Shown here one piece after another: positions 1 to 9,464 of a DNA stretch of 22,151 bases. Where the stretch lies: assembly GCA_001460835.1 (NCBI GenBank), contig CYKH01002042.1:10034-32184 (forward strand), in the 5' to 3' direction. The notes beneath the pieces are model-generated. The model made no database searches. It worked only from the letters and a program-made list of their open reading frames with translations, and was not told the origin of the DNA. This DNA comes from Bodo saltans (Eukaryota; Euglenozoa; Kinetoplastea; Eubodonida; Bodonidae). Numbering within the stretch: position 1 is the first letter of the stretch; every line of letters starts with the position of its first letter. A program made the translations under genes and the position numbers.

Positions 1-2
1 TG

Positions 3-25
3 TTTTTTTTTTTTTTTTTTTGAAG
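3..25 (+). promoter_or_regulatory. polypyrimidine tract and candidate trans-splice acceptor for the receptor gene
   Basis: An unbroken run of 19 T (3-21) is followed by the first AG at 24-25, with further AGs at 33-34 and 38-39. The ATG at 73 follows 47 bases after the first AG. This is the usual layout of a spliced-leader acceptor in kinetoplastids. The exact acceptor is inferred, not seen. Confidence 0.55.
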
Positions 26-72
26 ATCTTTAAGAAAAGCTCGTAAATACTCACTTGTTTAGTTTCACCACC

Positions 73-3000
73 ATGCCTCGAAACACTCTCAGGTATGGGC
101 ACAAGGTGATGCTGCGCGTTCCTTCCCTAAACGGCGTCCTCACTTCCACCAACTCTGCCATCACACCTCTGGGGATACGTCCTCATGCAAAGGACGACGT
201 GCTATCCCTCGAAGACTCCATCTTTATGTTGATCCCTGGAGATGGGGAATTCAACGCCAAGGATGACATTGACGTGCGTGAAGAGGTCAAGTTTGGCCAT
301 GTGGTCAGACTTGTGCACTGCACGCAGCGCTGCCCGGTGGTGCACCTCTCCAACGAGCCCGCAGTGCTAGACAAGGCGGCTCAACGGGTCACCATCGACG
401 ATCCTGCGAGATTCAATTCACTGGACCCCAGTGCTGCGTTGTACCGTACGGAGCGCTTCCGCGTCCTGCCCAAGTACAAAGTGCGGGGCGAGGGTGAACG
501 TGTGTGCGAAGGGGACCACATCCTCCTGCAGTCGGCGCTTTCCTCTGCGACGTTCATTAGCACATCGGATCAGAAAGATGACCGCACGGACGGGTGCTTC
601 GAAGTGCAATGCACCAACGAGGGCTCATGCTTTGTGGTTGATTTTTACGATGCGGAGGAAATCAAAGAGAAATCAGCGACCATTCGTGGAGGGCAGTGCG
701 TGACGCTTGTGCATCGTGAAACCAGCCGCTTGTTTGCCGCCACCCACCTCGAGAACAGCACAACCGATGACTTGATGCGCGCCATTGTGCTTGACGAGCC
801 CCTTCAACAGAACGCAGCAGACCCCTTGTCCATCAAAGGAATCACTTACGAGAACTTGTTTATCATCGAGTTCGAGGACCGTGGGCGCTCCGGTGCCGTC
901 CAAGTCATTTCAAGGGAACATTATCGAATCAAGTCCCTTGCTGCTGGTGGCTACCTTGCTGTTGACGCGGCAAAGAATCGTCTTTTTTTCACGAATGATA
1001 TCAGCAATCCAGGTGCGTTATTCACATTCCATGCCGCCAGCGATGACCGAGAACAGACATTACAGAGCGGTGGACGCATTTTTCTTGAAGCTACGATCGC
1101 AGGAGGTGAGAATCAATGGGTATCCCTGCGCAATGAAGTCCTTGAAGTCAACGGAGTGGAGCTACCGTACTTAGCGCTCGAGACGTGCGCGGAGGAGAGC
1201 GTCAGCGACGGTGTTGAGGTGCAGCTCCTGCCGTTTATTGAATACCGTGACTTGAGCCGCGTGATGTCGCTGCTGCCACCCCTGAAGAAGTTCACGGCAT
1301 CCATCCAGGAGAGTTCTATCGACAACACCACTGTGGCCCAAGTACGAGCAAACGTCCGTCAACTGCGACGCTTCTGCTATCAAGTCGCTGGGGAATCGCA
1401 CATCGATGTGGCTAACGAGGTGGACGGGGTCCTCGACAACAAAGGACAGGGGCGGCTGCTTCATCAAGGAGTACCTCAGCTTTTGATGAGCTTAGTGCGT
1501 GCTATCTTATCCAGCCCACTCTTCGACAGGACGATGCTGTTCAGCGCCGAGGACGTGGCATCGCTGAAACCCAAAGGCCAGTCCACAAATGACGATCCCT
1601 CGACACCTATTCGTTACAGTGACATCATTGGTGTCGTAGATGATTGCCTCAGCGTCATTCAACTTGTGGTGCGTGACAACTACCGTGCCTCCATCGCACT
1701 CCGCTCATTGCTGCCTAGCCTCATGGCAGCATGCGAAGATATTCCAGCAGCGGTGGGGTGCGTGGCGGAGTTTTTAAGGGGGAACAGCGCACTCCTTGAA
1801 GAGCTATCAGAGGAGGGGTGCAAAGATTTACTCAGGTTCATGGACTTGCTTGTGCTGCGGCCACGAGATGCTGTCTTAATGCAACTTGTCGGCCTCTTTG
1901 CTTCCCACCGAGACGTTGGGTTTCCAGAGGCCCAACGTGTGATCAAAGAACGGTTGATTGACGATGCGGCCCTACGTGACAGCTTGTTTTTCCAGTACAG
2001 TCGCGATGCTTTGGGGATCATTTACGTAGAGATTCCTGAAGCATATTTAGCGCCTAAGCATATCCGTGAGCTGAAAGCTCCCTCAAGGGTCATCAATGGA
2101 GAGAAGGTGTTTTCGGTGAAGTTGTCTGACCTCCCAGACATTGCGTCACAAACACGCATGGTGGGCAGGCCGAATGTGATTCCCCTCGTTGCTGGTCAGT
2201 TGGAGTTGTTGTCTGCCGTATGTGCAGGGAGGAAGGCGACATCCATTCAAACCCTCAGCACTATCATCGACGTTGATATTTTAATGGACTCGATGGATAA
2301 GATTGCAGTCCCTCCTATCATTCACTCCGGACTCATCAATCTCTTTTCGAGTGGCGTGGTGATTGACAGCGAGTGCACAAACTTGGAGGACGTACTGGAG
2401 AGCATGCGGTATGTTGTCGACGATCCTGCTGCCCCAGACCCCTTTGTCTTCGAAGTAGACGTGACGGATTCGTACTTGGTGAGGGCATGTACATTCGCCA
2501 AGAAATTCCTGACAAGCGGTGATGGTATCATGACATCCGACGAGGGAAAGCGTGAGGAGCTGGACGCGGTGGTGCGGCTTACAAAAGCGCTGCTTTCTCG
2601 ACGATGCTGGTCACTGTCCGACTACACTCCCATTATTCACAGTTTAATCTCGTTCCTCGACAGGCGTAACGATGAAGCCAGTAACGACCCAGAAGTGTTT
2701 CGGGACAAAGTGATGATTGTTCAAACTCTTGATGCGTTTGTTGACGTTCTTCTTGGCGTGAAGGCTGCACGCATCACTCGGGAGTTCGTGAAAAATCCAA
2801 ATGAACCATTATTTCCGCCTATGTGCCAATTTATTTCCCTTGAGCCCTTCTCAGACTTGTCGGAGCAGTTTGAGGGGCGCAGGAATGCTCTGCTGAGCTC
2901 GAAGCACCAGTTTGTCAGTCAGTTTCAACACTTAAGAGCGACGCACGTAGCACCTGAAGCACTCCACACCACGCTGCTCCATGCACTCGACGTGCTACAG

Positions 3001-6000
3001 GATATTGCAAGCATCCATAACTGGGATCTGAGGCGTGAGTCGATCCGCTTCTACTGTCGATTGACACACTGCTGGGAGTCTCTTTCGTTGATGTTGGAGA
3101 ACGTCACGGTATCCACCAGCGCCAACACAGAAGTGTTCAACATCACCAAATCTGCGTTTGATGCACTGCACCACTATCTGTCCATCAAGCGCTCATCACA
3201 CAAAGCTGCTGCTGCAATCCAAAGATTGATTGAGTTGCTACAATCGCGAAAAGACGTACTACCAAAGCCAGGCGAGACGACGATGGCAGATGTTCTAGGT
3301 ATGTTTCAACAAATGAAAGTGGTTGACACGATTCTAACGATCATGGGTGAGCTTGAAAACATCAACAAGGTACGGACTTCAGAGTCCGGCCTTACAGAGT
3401 TATGTCTTCGCGGTTTGCAGTTCCTGGAATTGATTTGCAGCATCGATGATTTCTCTCGCCAAAAGATTGGCGAAGAAATGGACAAACTTGTGTTCTCTGC
3501 CGTTGCTGCACCTGCTCCATTTATGTCCGTTTGCCGCACAGTCTTCGTGGACGGAAAGGGCGTTTTTGGACTGTCGTCACTTGCTGTCTTCGAGGTGGTC
3601 CAGATTGTCGGGCTTGGCGGTGCTATGGGTGATACGGCAATTGCTCTGCTGCATGATATTCTTGCAGTGAAGGACATCGCAGGTCGTTACGTCTCCAAGA
3701 ATCAACAGATGGTATGGCGAGCAATCCTCAACCACAAAGTCGTGGCAAAGATGATCCATATCCACGACACGTGGACGGGCAAACGTGGTGTTGAAATTCG
3801 TGATGCAAAGCTCCAAGGACCCCACGCTAAGAGCGAGATAGACACTCACATTGCATTCCTGGACGTGATCTACCTCGTTGCGAAGCAAAACGACCTTGTC
3901 AAGCCAGAGGAGATTCGGTACGAATTATTTGGCCCCAACGGTGTAGATGATTTGATGGAAGTTGTCTCTAACTTAGATCTTGCTGCAACATTCCGCTACA
4001 CATACATCAACCTCCTGCAGGTATTGGTGATTGAGGATCTGGGAGGCCTAGCGGCAATTTTCAACCATCGAATGCTAAAAGACTTCTTAGCAGCATGCCG
4101 CTACGATATTCACTGCGGTGCGACGCTACTGGACGATCAAAACCAGCAGAGCACTAATTCTGCATCACCTCAGCTGCAGATCGAGGGCAGCCAATCGAAG
4201 ATTCAACGGCCCACGTTTTCAATTTTCTCGGATCGCGACCAGGCACAAGCGTTTATGGGAGATTACCTTTGTATGGCCGTCTTTCCATGTGTGAGGCACC
4301 TCATGGAGCGACTCAGTGATACCGCACGGCGCCTACATCCTAAAGTTCGTACCACCCTCACCAAAAAAAAGGCGATCAACTCCGAGTCCATCTCTAACAA
4401 ATGGCAGCTGTTCCTACAGTCTCAGTTCCAGCCACTTCTGTCAAGCAATCGTGTGATGGCTGGCAGTGCTGGTGTGCTTCTGCGCAACCCTATTCTGGGA
4501 ACTGCGTTCATGAAGACGCTGGTCACGAGCCTCCCTTTCCTAGAGGAGACGGTTGCTTGCCGCGTTCTACACTTGATGAGACAAGTCATCGAGCTGCAAG
4601 AAAATGATCCGGACGACTGCAGTGTGATGCTCCCCTTCGGTCACGTTGAGGGCCTGCACGACAAACGGACGTTGACGATGCTCAAGACGAAGGAACACCG
4701 TCAAAATATCGCAGCCACGTTTGACCCCAGCCGTCCAAGCCAACAAATGTTACCCCTTGTTTCAGACTTGATCTCCCGCTCCAATCCCCGAGTCCGGGAT
4801 GCCGCACTCCACACCGCCATCGCCATTTTAGACGGAGGGAACCGGCCAATGCAGCAGACGATGTACGACTCCATTGTGGAACGATGCGATGAACAAATCT
4901 TCTTACATCTTCGTGATATCTTTTCTTCTACACGCGAAACATTGGTCACGTACGTCAAGATATTGAAGCGTGCTGCGGATCCCCGCGACACAGTTGACAA
5001 CTTGGGCAACGTGACGAAGCTCCTTCGCTACACCCAGCTGCTGTGCGAAGGGCACTTCCGAGAGAATCAAGAGTACCTCCGTGTGCAGCCACTAAATGTT
5101 GTCTCCGTGAATGTGATTGAGGCGATGTGCGACGCGTTGGATATGGTCTCACGCTGCATTGATTTCCGAACCGTTAGCTTTGCCACGCAGCTTGTTGTCA
5201 CGCTGATCGAGGTGCTACAAGGACCATGCCGCATGAATCAAGACTTTTGTGTGTCTGCTGGCGTTGCGGAGCGCCTCGTGACCATTCTCACTCTCTCCGT
5301 AGAGAAGGACGATCATGACGGCAAACAACGAGAAGGCCTGTCGGGCGTTGACCCTGAAGTCCTCCTCAACATGCAACTGAAGTCCATGGACGGGTTGCTA
5401 GCGTTGATTGAGGGTCGCACAGAGAAAGCGTATCTTGCGACGCTCGTCTCATCTATTTCCTTGAAGACATTATGCAACTCAATGGATCGTTCCGTTGCAG
5501 CATATGAAAAGGATCACGGCTCCATCGCTGATGATGATGGGATCACACTGGGTTCCGCATGGCGTCGCTTCAAATCGTACATGGTTCCGGAGGACGTTGA
5601 AGATGAACTGAACGACGACTTGTCACTGGCGGTGAATGTGTTCATCTTCATTCGGTCGTGCCTCGACCACCAGAACTTACTCTCTCAAAATGACGACAGC
5701 GTTGAGTTTGTGGACGCTGAGGGGTACACCATCAAACGAGTGCTGCGGAAGACGGAATCCTTCCACACCGTCAACAAGAAGGTGGGCATGGTGGAGATAC
5801 TACGCGAAGGCTCGATTGAGCGCTCATACTTTAGAATCCTCAGCAGCAGCAGCACCAATCTACTCAAGAAACAGAAACAATCGCTCATCAAAGATGTGGA
5901 GCGTGACAGTGACAACAGACGACTTCAATCATTCCTTGAACTTTCTGCAGGGCTCATTGAGGAGATTGAGTTCTACAGTGGACTCCGCCGCATTCCACTC

Positions 6001-7311
6001 GTGTCACTATTTCAGGATTTCGACTACGTCCTTGACTACTTCTCCCTTCTATGGGCGTTGATTGTTAACATTGCGATGATGGTTGTGGTGAACGCTCCCA
6101 TGAATTCCTTTGATAGCGAGCTCAGCCCCAAAGATTCCCGTATCATCAACGGTCTTGCAATCGTTCAAATTGTCCTTCAAAGCATGATGATGGTAAACTA
6201 CATGATAGGGCCGATGCGTGTGAACTACGCATCAAAGATGAGAAAGTATCTCAGTGAGCAGATTCAAGACGCTGTCGATGAGGCGAGGATCAATTTATCG
6301 GTTGAAGATGCCGATGTGAGTGAGTACAAGATGGATAACCTTTCCTTGTTTGAGCGATCACTGCATGCGGTGTATCATACGTGCATGCACGGTGTGTTCC
6401 TTCAGCGTGTCTTGTTCCTCGTCGCCGCCATCCTCGGCCTTACGCAGTCAAAGATATGGCACACCATCCAGCTGCTTCACATTACCAACAAGAGTAGCAT
6501 TCTTTCCAACGTGCTGCTCGCTGTGACGACCAACGGTGTCAGCCTCATCTTGACGTCCGTCTTAATGGTCATTGTAATTTACATCTACGGTGCCATCTCC
6601 TTCTACAACTTTACTGAATTTTTCGACCCCAACAAGAGTGGACGGGGTTACGATTGCCAATCGTTGGTGTCCTGCTGGTTTGTGCACATTGACGCGATAC
6701 GCAATGGAGGAGGCATTGGAGACTCGACCAGCAATCCGTACTTCGATGATTACAACACTATTGGATTCTACTACGCATTCTTCCGCCTCGTCTACTACAT
6801 CACTGTGATTGTGATCTTTTTGAACATTGTGTTTGGTATCATCGTCGACAGCTTTGCACAGCTGCGTGAGGAGCGCGAGGGGGTTGTGACCGACCAGCAG
6901 TCCAAGTGCTTCATCTGCGGGATAGAGCAGAATGCCTTTGACTTGATCACACCTGGAGGGTTCGAACAGCACATCACATCGGAGCACAACATGTGGCACT
7001 ACGTGTATTTCATGCACTACTTGCAAGTAAAGGACGAGGATGAATTTAACGGCCAGGAGGCAGACGTGGCGAAGAAACTTGAGAGCCGCGATACTTCTTT
7101 CTTCCCAGTAGGGCAATCCATGGCGACGAACTCAGCGGCTGTGCCTGCTGTTGATGTTGAAGAGAAATTGGCACACCTTACTGCAACCGTCGACACCATT
7201 AACGCCCGATGCAATGCGTTGGAGGATCAACTTCATGCGTTCACGGAAACTGTTATTAGTGAGCTGCGGAGCATGAAGGCTGCACTTGTGCCTTCGCGAG
7301 ACAAGCGATAG
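73..7311 (+). CDS. inositol 1,4,5-trisphosphate receptor-like calcium release channel
   Basis: Predicted tetrameric intracellular calcium channel of the IP3 receptor/ryanodine receptor family, 2412 residues. The start is the ATG at 73, in a good ACCACC context; an in-frame TTG at 55 is not needed. In order: N-terminal beta-trefoil/MIR-like region (about 1-390); helical RIH-type solenoid; RIH-associated domain about 1660-1800 with the hallmark QGPCRMNQ (1716-1723); membrane helices near 1985-2010, 2024-2046, 2106-2127, 2131-2155 and 2157-2180; filter GGGIGD (2212-2217); S6 about 2233-2261; zinc-knuckle linker with C2279, C2282, H2300 and H2305 followed by NMWHY; C-terminal coiled coil. It is shorter than animal IP3 receptors (about 2700 residues), but no domain is clearly missing. 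Trypanosoma brucei IP3R acts in acidocalcisomes; the same site here is inference. Ligand-binding residues look partly altered (see findings). Confidence 0.95.
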   Translation: MPRNTLRYGHKVMLRVPSLNGVLTSTNSAITPLGIRPHAKDDVLSLEDSIFMLIPGDGEFNAKDDIDVREEVKFGHVVRLVHCTQRCPVVHLSNEPAVLDKAAQRVTIDDPARFNSLDPSAALYRTERFRVLPKYKVRGEGERVCEGDHILLQSALSSATFISTSDQKDDRTDGCFEVQCTNEGSCFVVDFYDAEEIKEKSATIRGGQCVTLVHRETSRLFAATHLENSTTDDLMRAIVLDEPLQQNAADPLSIKGITYENLFIIEFEDRGRSGAVQVISREHYRIKSLAAGGYLAVDAAKNRLFFTNDISNPGALFTFHAASDDREQTLQSGGRIFLEATIAGGENQWVSLRNEVLEVNGVELPYLALETCAEESVSDGVEVQLLPFIEYRDLSRVMSLLPPLKKFTASIQESSIDNTTVAQVRANVRQLRRFCYQVAGESHIDVANEVDGVLDNKGQGRLLHQGVPQLLMSLVRAILSSPLFDRTMLFSAEDVASLKPKGQSTNDDPSTPIRYSDIIGVVDDCLSVIQLVVRDNYRASIALRSLLPSLMAACEDIPAAVGCVAEFLRGNSALLEELSEEGCKDLLRFMDLLVLRPRDAVLMQLVGLFASHRDVGFPEAQRVIKERLIDDAALRDSLFFQYSRDALGIIYVEIPEAYLAPKHIRELKAPSRVINGEKVFSVKLSDLPDIASQTRMVGRPNVIPLVAGQLELLSAVCAGRKATSIQTLSTIIDVDILMDSMDKIAVPPIIHSGLINLFSSGVVIDSECTNLEDVLESMRYVVDDPAAPDPFVFEVDVTDSYLVRACTFAKKFLTSGDGIMTSDEGKREELDAVVRLTKALLSRRCWSLSDYTPIIHSLISFLDRRNDEASNDPEVFRDKVMIVQTLDAFVDVLLGVKAARITREFVKNPNEPLFPPMCQFISLEPFSDLSEQFEGRRNALLSSKHQFVSQFQHLRATHVAPEALHTTLLHALDVLQDIASIHNWDLRRESIRFYCRLTHCWESLSLMLENVTVSTSANTEVFNITKSAFDALHHYLSIKRSSHKAAAAIQRLIELLQSRKDVLPKPGETTMADVLGMFQQMKVVDTILTIMGELENINKVRTSESGLTELCLRGLQFLELICSIDDFSRQKIGEEMDKLVFSAVAAPAPFMSVCRTVFVDGKGVFGLSSLAVFEVVQIVGLGGAMGDTAIALLHDILAVKDIAGRYVSKNQQMVWRAILNHKVVAKMIHIHDTWTGKRGVEIRDAKLQGPHAKSEIDTHIAFLDVIYLVAKQNDLVKPEEIRYELFGPNGVDDLMEVVSNLDLAATFRYTYINLLQVLVIEDLGGLAAIFNHRMLKDFLAACRYDIHCGATLLDDQNQQSTNSASPQLQIEGSQSKIQRPTFSIFSDRDQAQAFMGDYLCMAVFPCVRHLMERLSDTARRLHPKVRTTLTKKKAINSESISNKWQLFLQSQFQPLLSSNRVMAGSAGVLLRNPILGTAFMKTLVTSLPFLEETVACRVLHLMRQVIELQENDPDDCSVMLPFGHVEGLHDKRTLTMLKTKEHRQNIAATFDPSRPSQQMLPLVSDLISRSNPRVRDAALHTAIAILDGGNRPMQQTMYDSIVERCDEQIFLHLRDIFSSTRETLVTYVKILKRAADPRDTVDNLGNVTKLLRYTQLLCEGHFRENQEYLRVQPLNVVSVNVIEAMCDALDMVSRCIDFRTVSFATQLVVTLIEVLQGPCRMNQDFCVSAGVAERLVTILTLSVEKDDHDGKQREGLSGVDPEVLLNMQLKSMDGLLALIEGRTEKAYLATLVSSISLKTLCNSMDRSVAAYEKDHGSIADDDGITLGSAWRRFKSYMVPEDVEDELNDDLSLAVNVFIFIRSCLDHQNLLSQNDDSVEFVDAEGYTIKRVLRKTESFHTVNKKVGMVEILREGSIERSYFRILSSSSTNLLKKQKQSLIKDVERDSDNRRLQSFLELSAGLIEEIEFYSGLRRIPLVSLFQDFDYVLDYFSLLWALIVNIAMMVVVNAPMNSFDSELSPKDSRIINGLAIVQIVLQSMMMVNYMIGPMRVNYASKMRKYLSEQIQDAVDEARINLSVEDADVSEYKMDNLSLFERSLHAVYHTCMHGVFLQRVLFLVAAILGLTQSKIWHTIQLLHITNKSSILSNVLLAVTTNGVSLILTSVLMVIVIYIYGAISFYNFTEFFDPNKSGRGYDCQSLVSCWFVHIDAIRNGGGIGDSTSNPYFDDYNTIGFYYAFFRLVYYITVIVIFLNIVFGIIVDSFAQLREEREGVVTDQQSKCFICGIEQNAFDLITPGGFEQHITSEHNMWHYVYFMHYLQVKDEDEFNGQEADVAKKLESRDTSFFPVGQSMATNSAAVPAVDVEEKLAHLTATVDTINARCNALEDQLHAFTETVISELRSMKAALVPSRDKR

Positions 7312-7629
7312 GACACAGGCTTGATAAGTAACACCCCTGCACCCAATCTCGTCGTTGAATCGCATTTCTTAGTGTGAGGCGGAATGTTTTATTCTCCTCA
7401 CCACCAATGTATTTCTCTTTTCGTTGATTACGTTGCCACCAATGGTCATTGAGTGTCGAACCCCTTTTCCGCTCGTTTTACGCATCACCGCTCACGCATG
7501 TTGTACAACTAACTGATGCTTAATGTGTGTGCCTACAACAGTAGGTCATGTTTGCTACCAGGGGTCCGGAAATATTCTTGTGGTAATAACGCGAACAAGT
7601 TTTCCTCCTTCTCTAGAAGTGAAGTTGCA
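7312..7629 (+). other. intergenic region, 318 bases
   Basis: It should hold the receptor gene's 3' untranslated region and the acceptor for the next gene. Several short pyrimidine patches occur (around 7388-7400 and 7410-7425) before the strong tract at 7600-7616. An in-frame ATG at 7516 opens 38 extra codons ahead of the next gene, but these lie upstream of the best acceptor. I see no RNA gene or repeat. Confidence 0.6.
7600..7616 (+). promoter_or_regulatory. polypyrimidine tract and trans-splice acceptor for the GRAM-like gene
   Basis: A 15-base pure pyrimidine tract (7600-7614) runs straight into AG at 7615-7616, 13 bases before the ATG at 7630. It is one of the cleanest acceptors in the window and decides the start of the next gene, because it would remove the in-frame ATG at 7516 from the mature message. 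Confidence 0.65.
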
Positions 7630-8439
7630 ATGCAACAACTAAAGCAAAAGCTAGAGCATGTTAAAGAGGATGCCTCGAAGCTGATCAGCTCAACGCCAAA
7701 GGGGCCGCTCGTGCCACCAGTGGCGGCATCCATCCCGCGTCCCCGCCCACCAGCCCAACTACCGACTGCTGATGAGCTCCACCTCACCAAGCAAGCGCAA
7801 CGCGTGCAGGAGGTCCAACGTCACGACGAGGAGATCAACTCTAGCATGGGGAAGCTGAAGGACAGCACCCAAGCTCCTCAAGAGCGCGCAAAGCAGCTGT
7901 GGGGCGTGCTCCGTGGTGGGGTAGGCAAGACCATCGCATCGGCAGCAGCTGGCGCCTCTAGGGTTGTCTACGACACCTCCTCCAACTATGACCAGAACTC
8001 ATTCCGTGAAGCATTTGGCCCATTGACTGGCCCCTCCACGCAGTACCTGAACTCATTCAGCTGCACTGTCATGCACCAACAGGCTAGCCTCAAGTGTGTT
8101 GTCCACGTATCCTCCACGCACGTTTGTTTTGATGGAACCGGTCTTCTGGACGTCTTGCCGCTGTCCAACATTGCATCGATTATTCCCTCCATTTCCCTTC
8201 GTACAACGACAGAGCCTCTTTTCTACCCTGTGCCTGATCCCCGTGTGAAGCCTACTGCCCTGCAGATTTTCACTACCAAAAATACGGTGATTCAGCTTAG
8301 CTCCATCACGTACCTCGTGCGGCACCTGGCAACACAGAGTACCGGTGCGGCGGCCTTTAATCTGTTGTACGCTGAGGTGGACCGCGCATGGAGGTTGGTG
8401 TCACAAGTGCCGCAACCAAATGTTGACTACAGCTCGTGA
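7630..8439 (+). CDS. GRAM-like domain protein
   Basis: 269 residues from the ATG at 7630. A longer reading from ATG 7516 adds 38 residues but spans the best splice acceptor, so I prefer the shorter form. Residues 1-80 are charged and proline-rich, a short helix follows, and 126-255 resemble a GRAM domain, a PH-like fold that binds membrane lipids. The signs are FREAFG at the entry, a strand pattern ending in VHVSSTHVCFDG, the LPLSNIASI strand, a later LQIFTTKNTVIQL strand pair and a closing helix with DRAWR. This layout recalls plant GEM-type GRAM proteins. No signal peptide or membrane helix is evident, so a peripheral membrane protein is plausible. The family call rests on pattern alone; other PH-like folds are possible. 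Confidence 0.6.
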   Translation: MQQLKQKLEHVKEDASKLISSTPKGPLVPPVAASIPRPRPPAQLPTADELHLTKQAQRVQEVQRHDEEINSSMGKLKDSTQAPQERAKQLWGVLRGGVGKTIASAAAGASRVVYDTSSNYDQNSFREAFGPLTGPSTQYLNSFSCTVMHQQASLKCVVHVSSTHVCFDGTGLLDVLPLSNIASIIPSISLRTTTEPLFYPVPDPRVKPTALQIFTTKNTVIQLSSITYLVRHLATQSTGAAAFNLLYAEVDRAWRLVSQVPQPNVDYSS

Positions 8440-8540
8440 GTGACCCGACGAATCGTTATTGCAGTGATTGCTTCCATCGAGTCCGTTGTGTTCTTGTGCT
8501 GACTGCGACTGAAATGCTATCAACCGCTGCGACTTGAATG

Positions 8541-8557
8541 TTTTTTCTTTATCCTAG
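8541..8557 (+). promoter_or_regulatory. polypyrimidine tract and trans-splice acceptor
   Basis: A T/C run from 8541, broken only by one A, is followed by AG at 8556-8557, 20 bases before the ATG at 8578. It gives a short leader with no upstream ATG. Confidence 0.6.
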
Positions 8558-8577
8558 AGTGAGGCAACATACACACT

Positions 8578-9342
8578 ATGCCAGGGTCCCCGTCTCGATC
8601 TGTGCAGAGCCCGGACGAGTACATTGCTCAGCGCATCGAACGGCATGACAAAAACATCGCCCGACTGGAAGAGGAAATCAAGCACTATGATCAAGAGGCA
8701 TCCAACAGCACTCGCGTTGCAGCGGCATCGCCTCATCCAACAGACGCGTCATCTACTATCGGGGCCATCGTCAAGAAACTAGAACCGGATGAACTGCAGG
8801 CTGTTGTGGACCGCTTGTCTCGACCGGTCAACCGTGACGACGACGAACTCCCTCCGATCCCGGGAAGAAAGGAGCCCAGAGTACTAGCAGCTGACGAGGT
8901 CGATGAACTTGTAGACCGACTTGGCGTTCGTGACATCAATACCCGAACAGAGAAGCACGAGGAACGATTGGCAGCTGCAGAGGACAGCCTCCCCCTGAAG
9001 AAGATTCTCGAAGCAAAAGGTGAAGATGCGTTGGTTCGACTTGACAACGACCAGCAACAATCACTGGGAGAGCGGCTCTGCAATCAGGCACTCGAAAAGC
9101 GAAAGGAGACCATCAAGCGCCTGGGAGATGCGGCGTACAATTCGACCATGAAGTTTTCAGCGCCTATCTCCAAAGGTCGCGTAAAGGAATGTGCTGCCCG
9201 GCTATGCGATGGTTCTTTGAGCAAGAAAGAATCAGAGATGTCGAAATTGCGCGACAAGTACATGGGCCCTTTGACGCAAAGCCGCAAATTGACCCTCGAA
9301 GAGCAGAAGGCTTGTGGTGATCGACTGACGACGAAGAAATGA
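8578..9342 (+). CDS. helical repeat protein with recurring Arg-Leu motif, function unknown
   Basis: 254 residues, highly charged, predicted mostly helical. Residues 12-42 (ERHDKNIARLEEEIKHYDQE) look like a coiled coil. From about residue 70, degenerate units of 35-52 residues recur. Each has a hydrophobic/charged helix ending in an Arg-Leu pair at 79-80, 114-115, 166-167, 208-209 and 249-250, usually with Asp or Glu two residues before the Arg. In the central units a second helix rich in Lys and Glu follows, and in two of these an Asp-Lys/Asp-Ala...Tyr stretch. The last unit is cut short at the C terminus. I recall repeats of this general style in conserved kinetoplastid proteins of unknown role, but cannot name a family. 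No membrane segment or signal peptide. Start: the first ATG after a clear acceptor. Confidence 0.8.
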   Translation: MPGSPSRSVQSPDEYIAQRIERHDKNIARLEEEIKHYDQEASNSTRVAAASPHPTDASSTIGAIVKKLEPDELQAVVDRLSRPVNRDDDELPPIPGRKEPRVLAADEVDELVDRLGVRDINTRTEKHEERLAAAEDSLPLKKILEAKGEDALVRLDNDQQQSLGERLCNQALEKRKETIKRLGDAAYNSTMKFSAPISKGRVKECAARLCDGSLSKKESEMSKLRDKYMGPLTQSRKLTLEEQKACGDRLTTKK

Positions 9343-9400
9343 AGTGCGATGAATGTTGTGTTGTACAGTACACCAACCCAACCCGCGTTAGTTGAACACG

Positions 9401-9458
9401 CTTTCGTTTTTTCTTTTCTTCTCATCAATTTCTTGCTTTACTGTTGCCAAACGTCTAG
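9401..9458 (+). promoter_or_regulatory. long polypyrimidine region and candidate trans-splice acceptor
   Basis: A very pyrimidine-rich stretch (9401-9447) is followed by AG at 9457-9458, giving a leader of only six bases before the ATG at 9465. The tract is strong; the exact AG is inferred. Confidence 0.55.
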
Positions 9459-9464
9459 TAGGAG

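Noticed and set aside
6562-7116. 184-codon open frame on the minus strand
   Set aside because: It lies wholly within the pore and zinc-linker region of the receptor gene, whose reading is certain from conserved motifs. It is a shadow frame.
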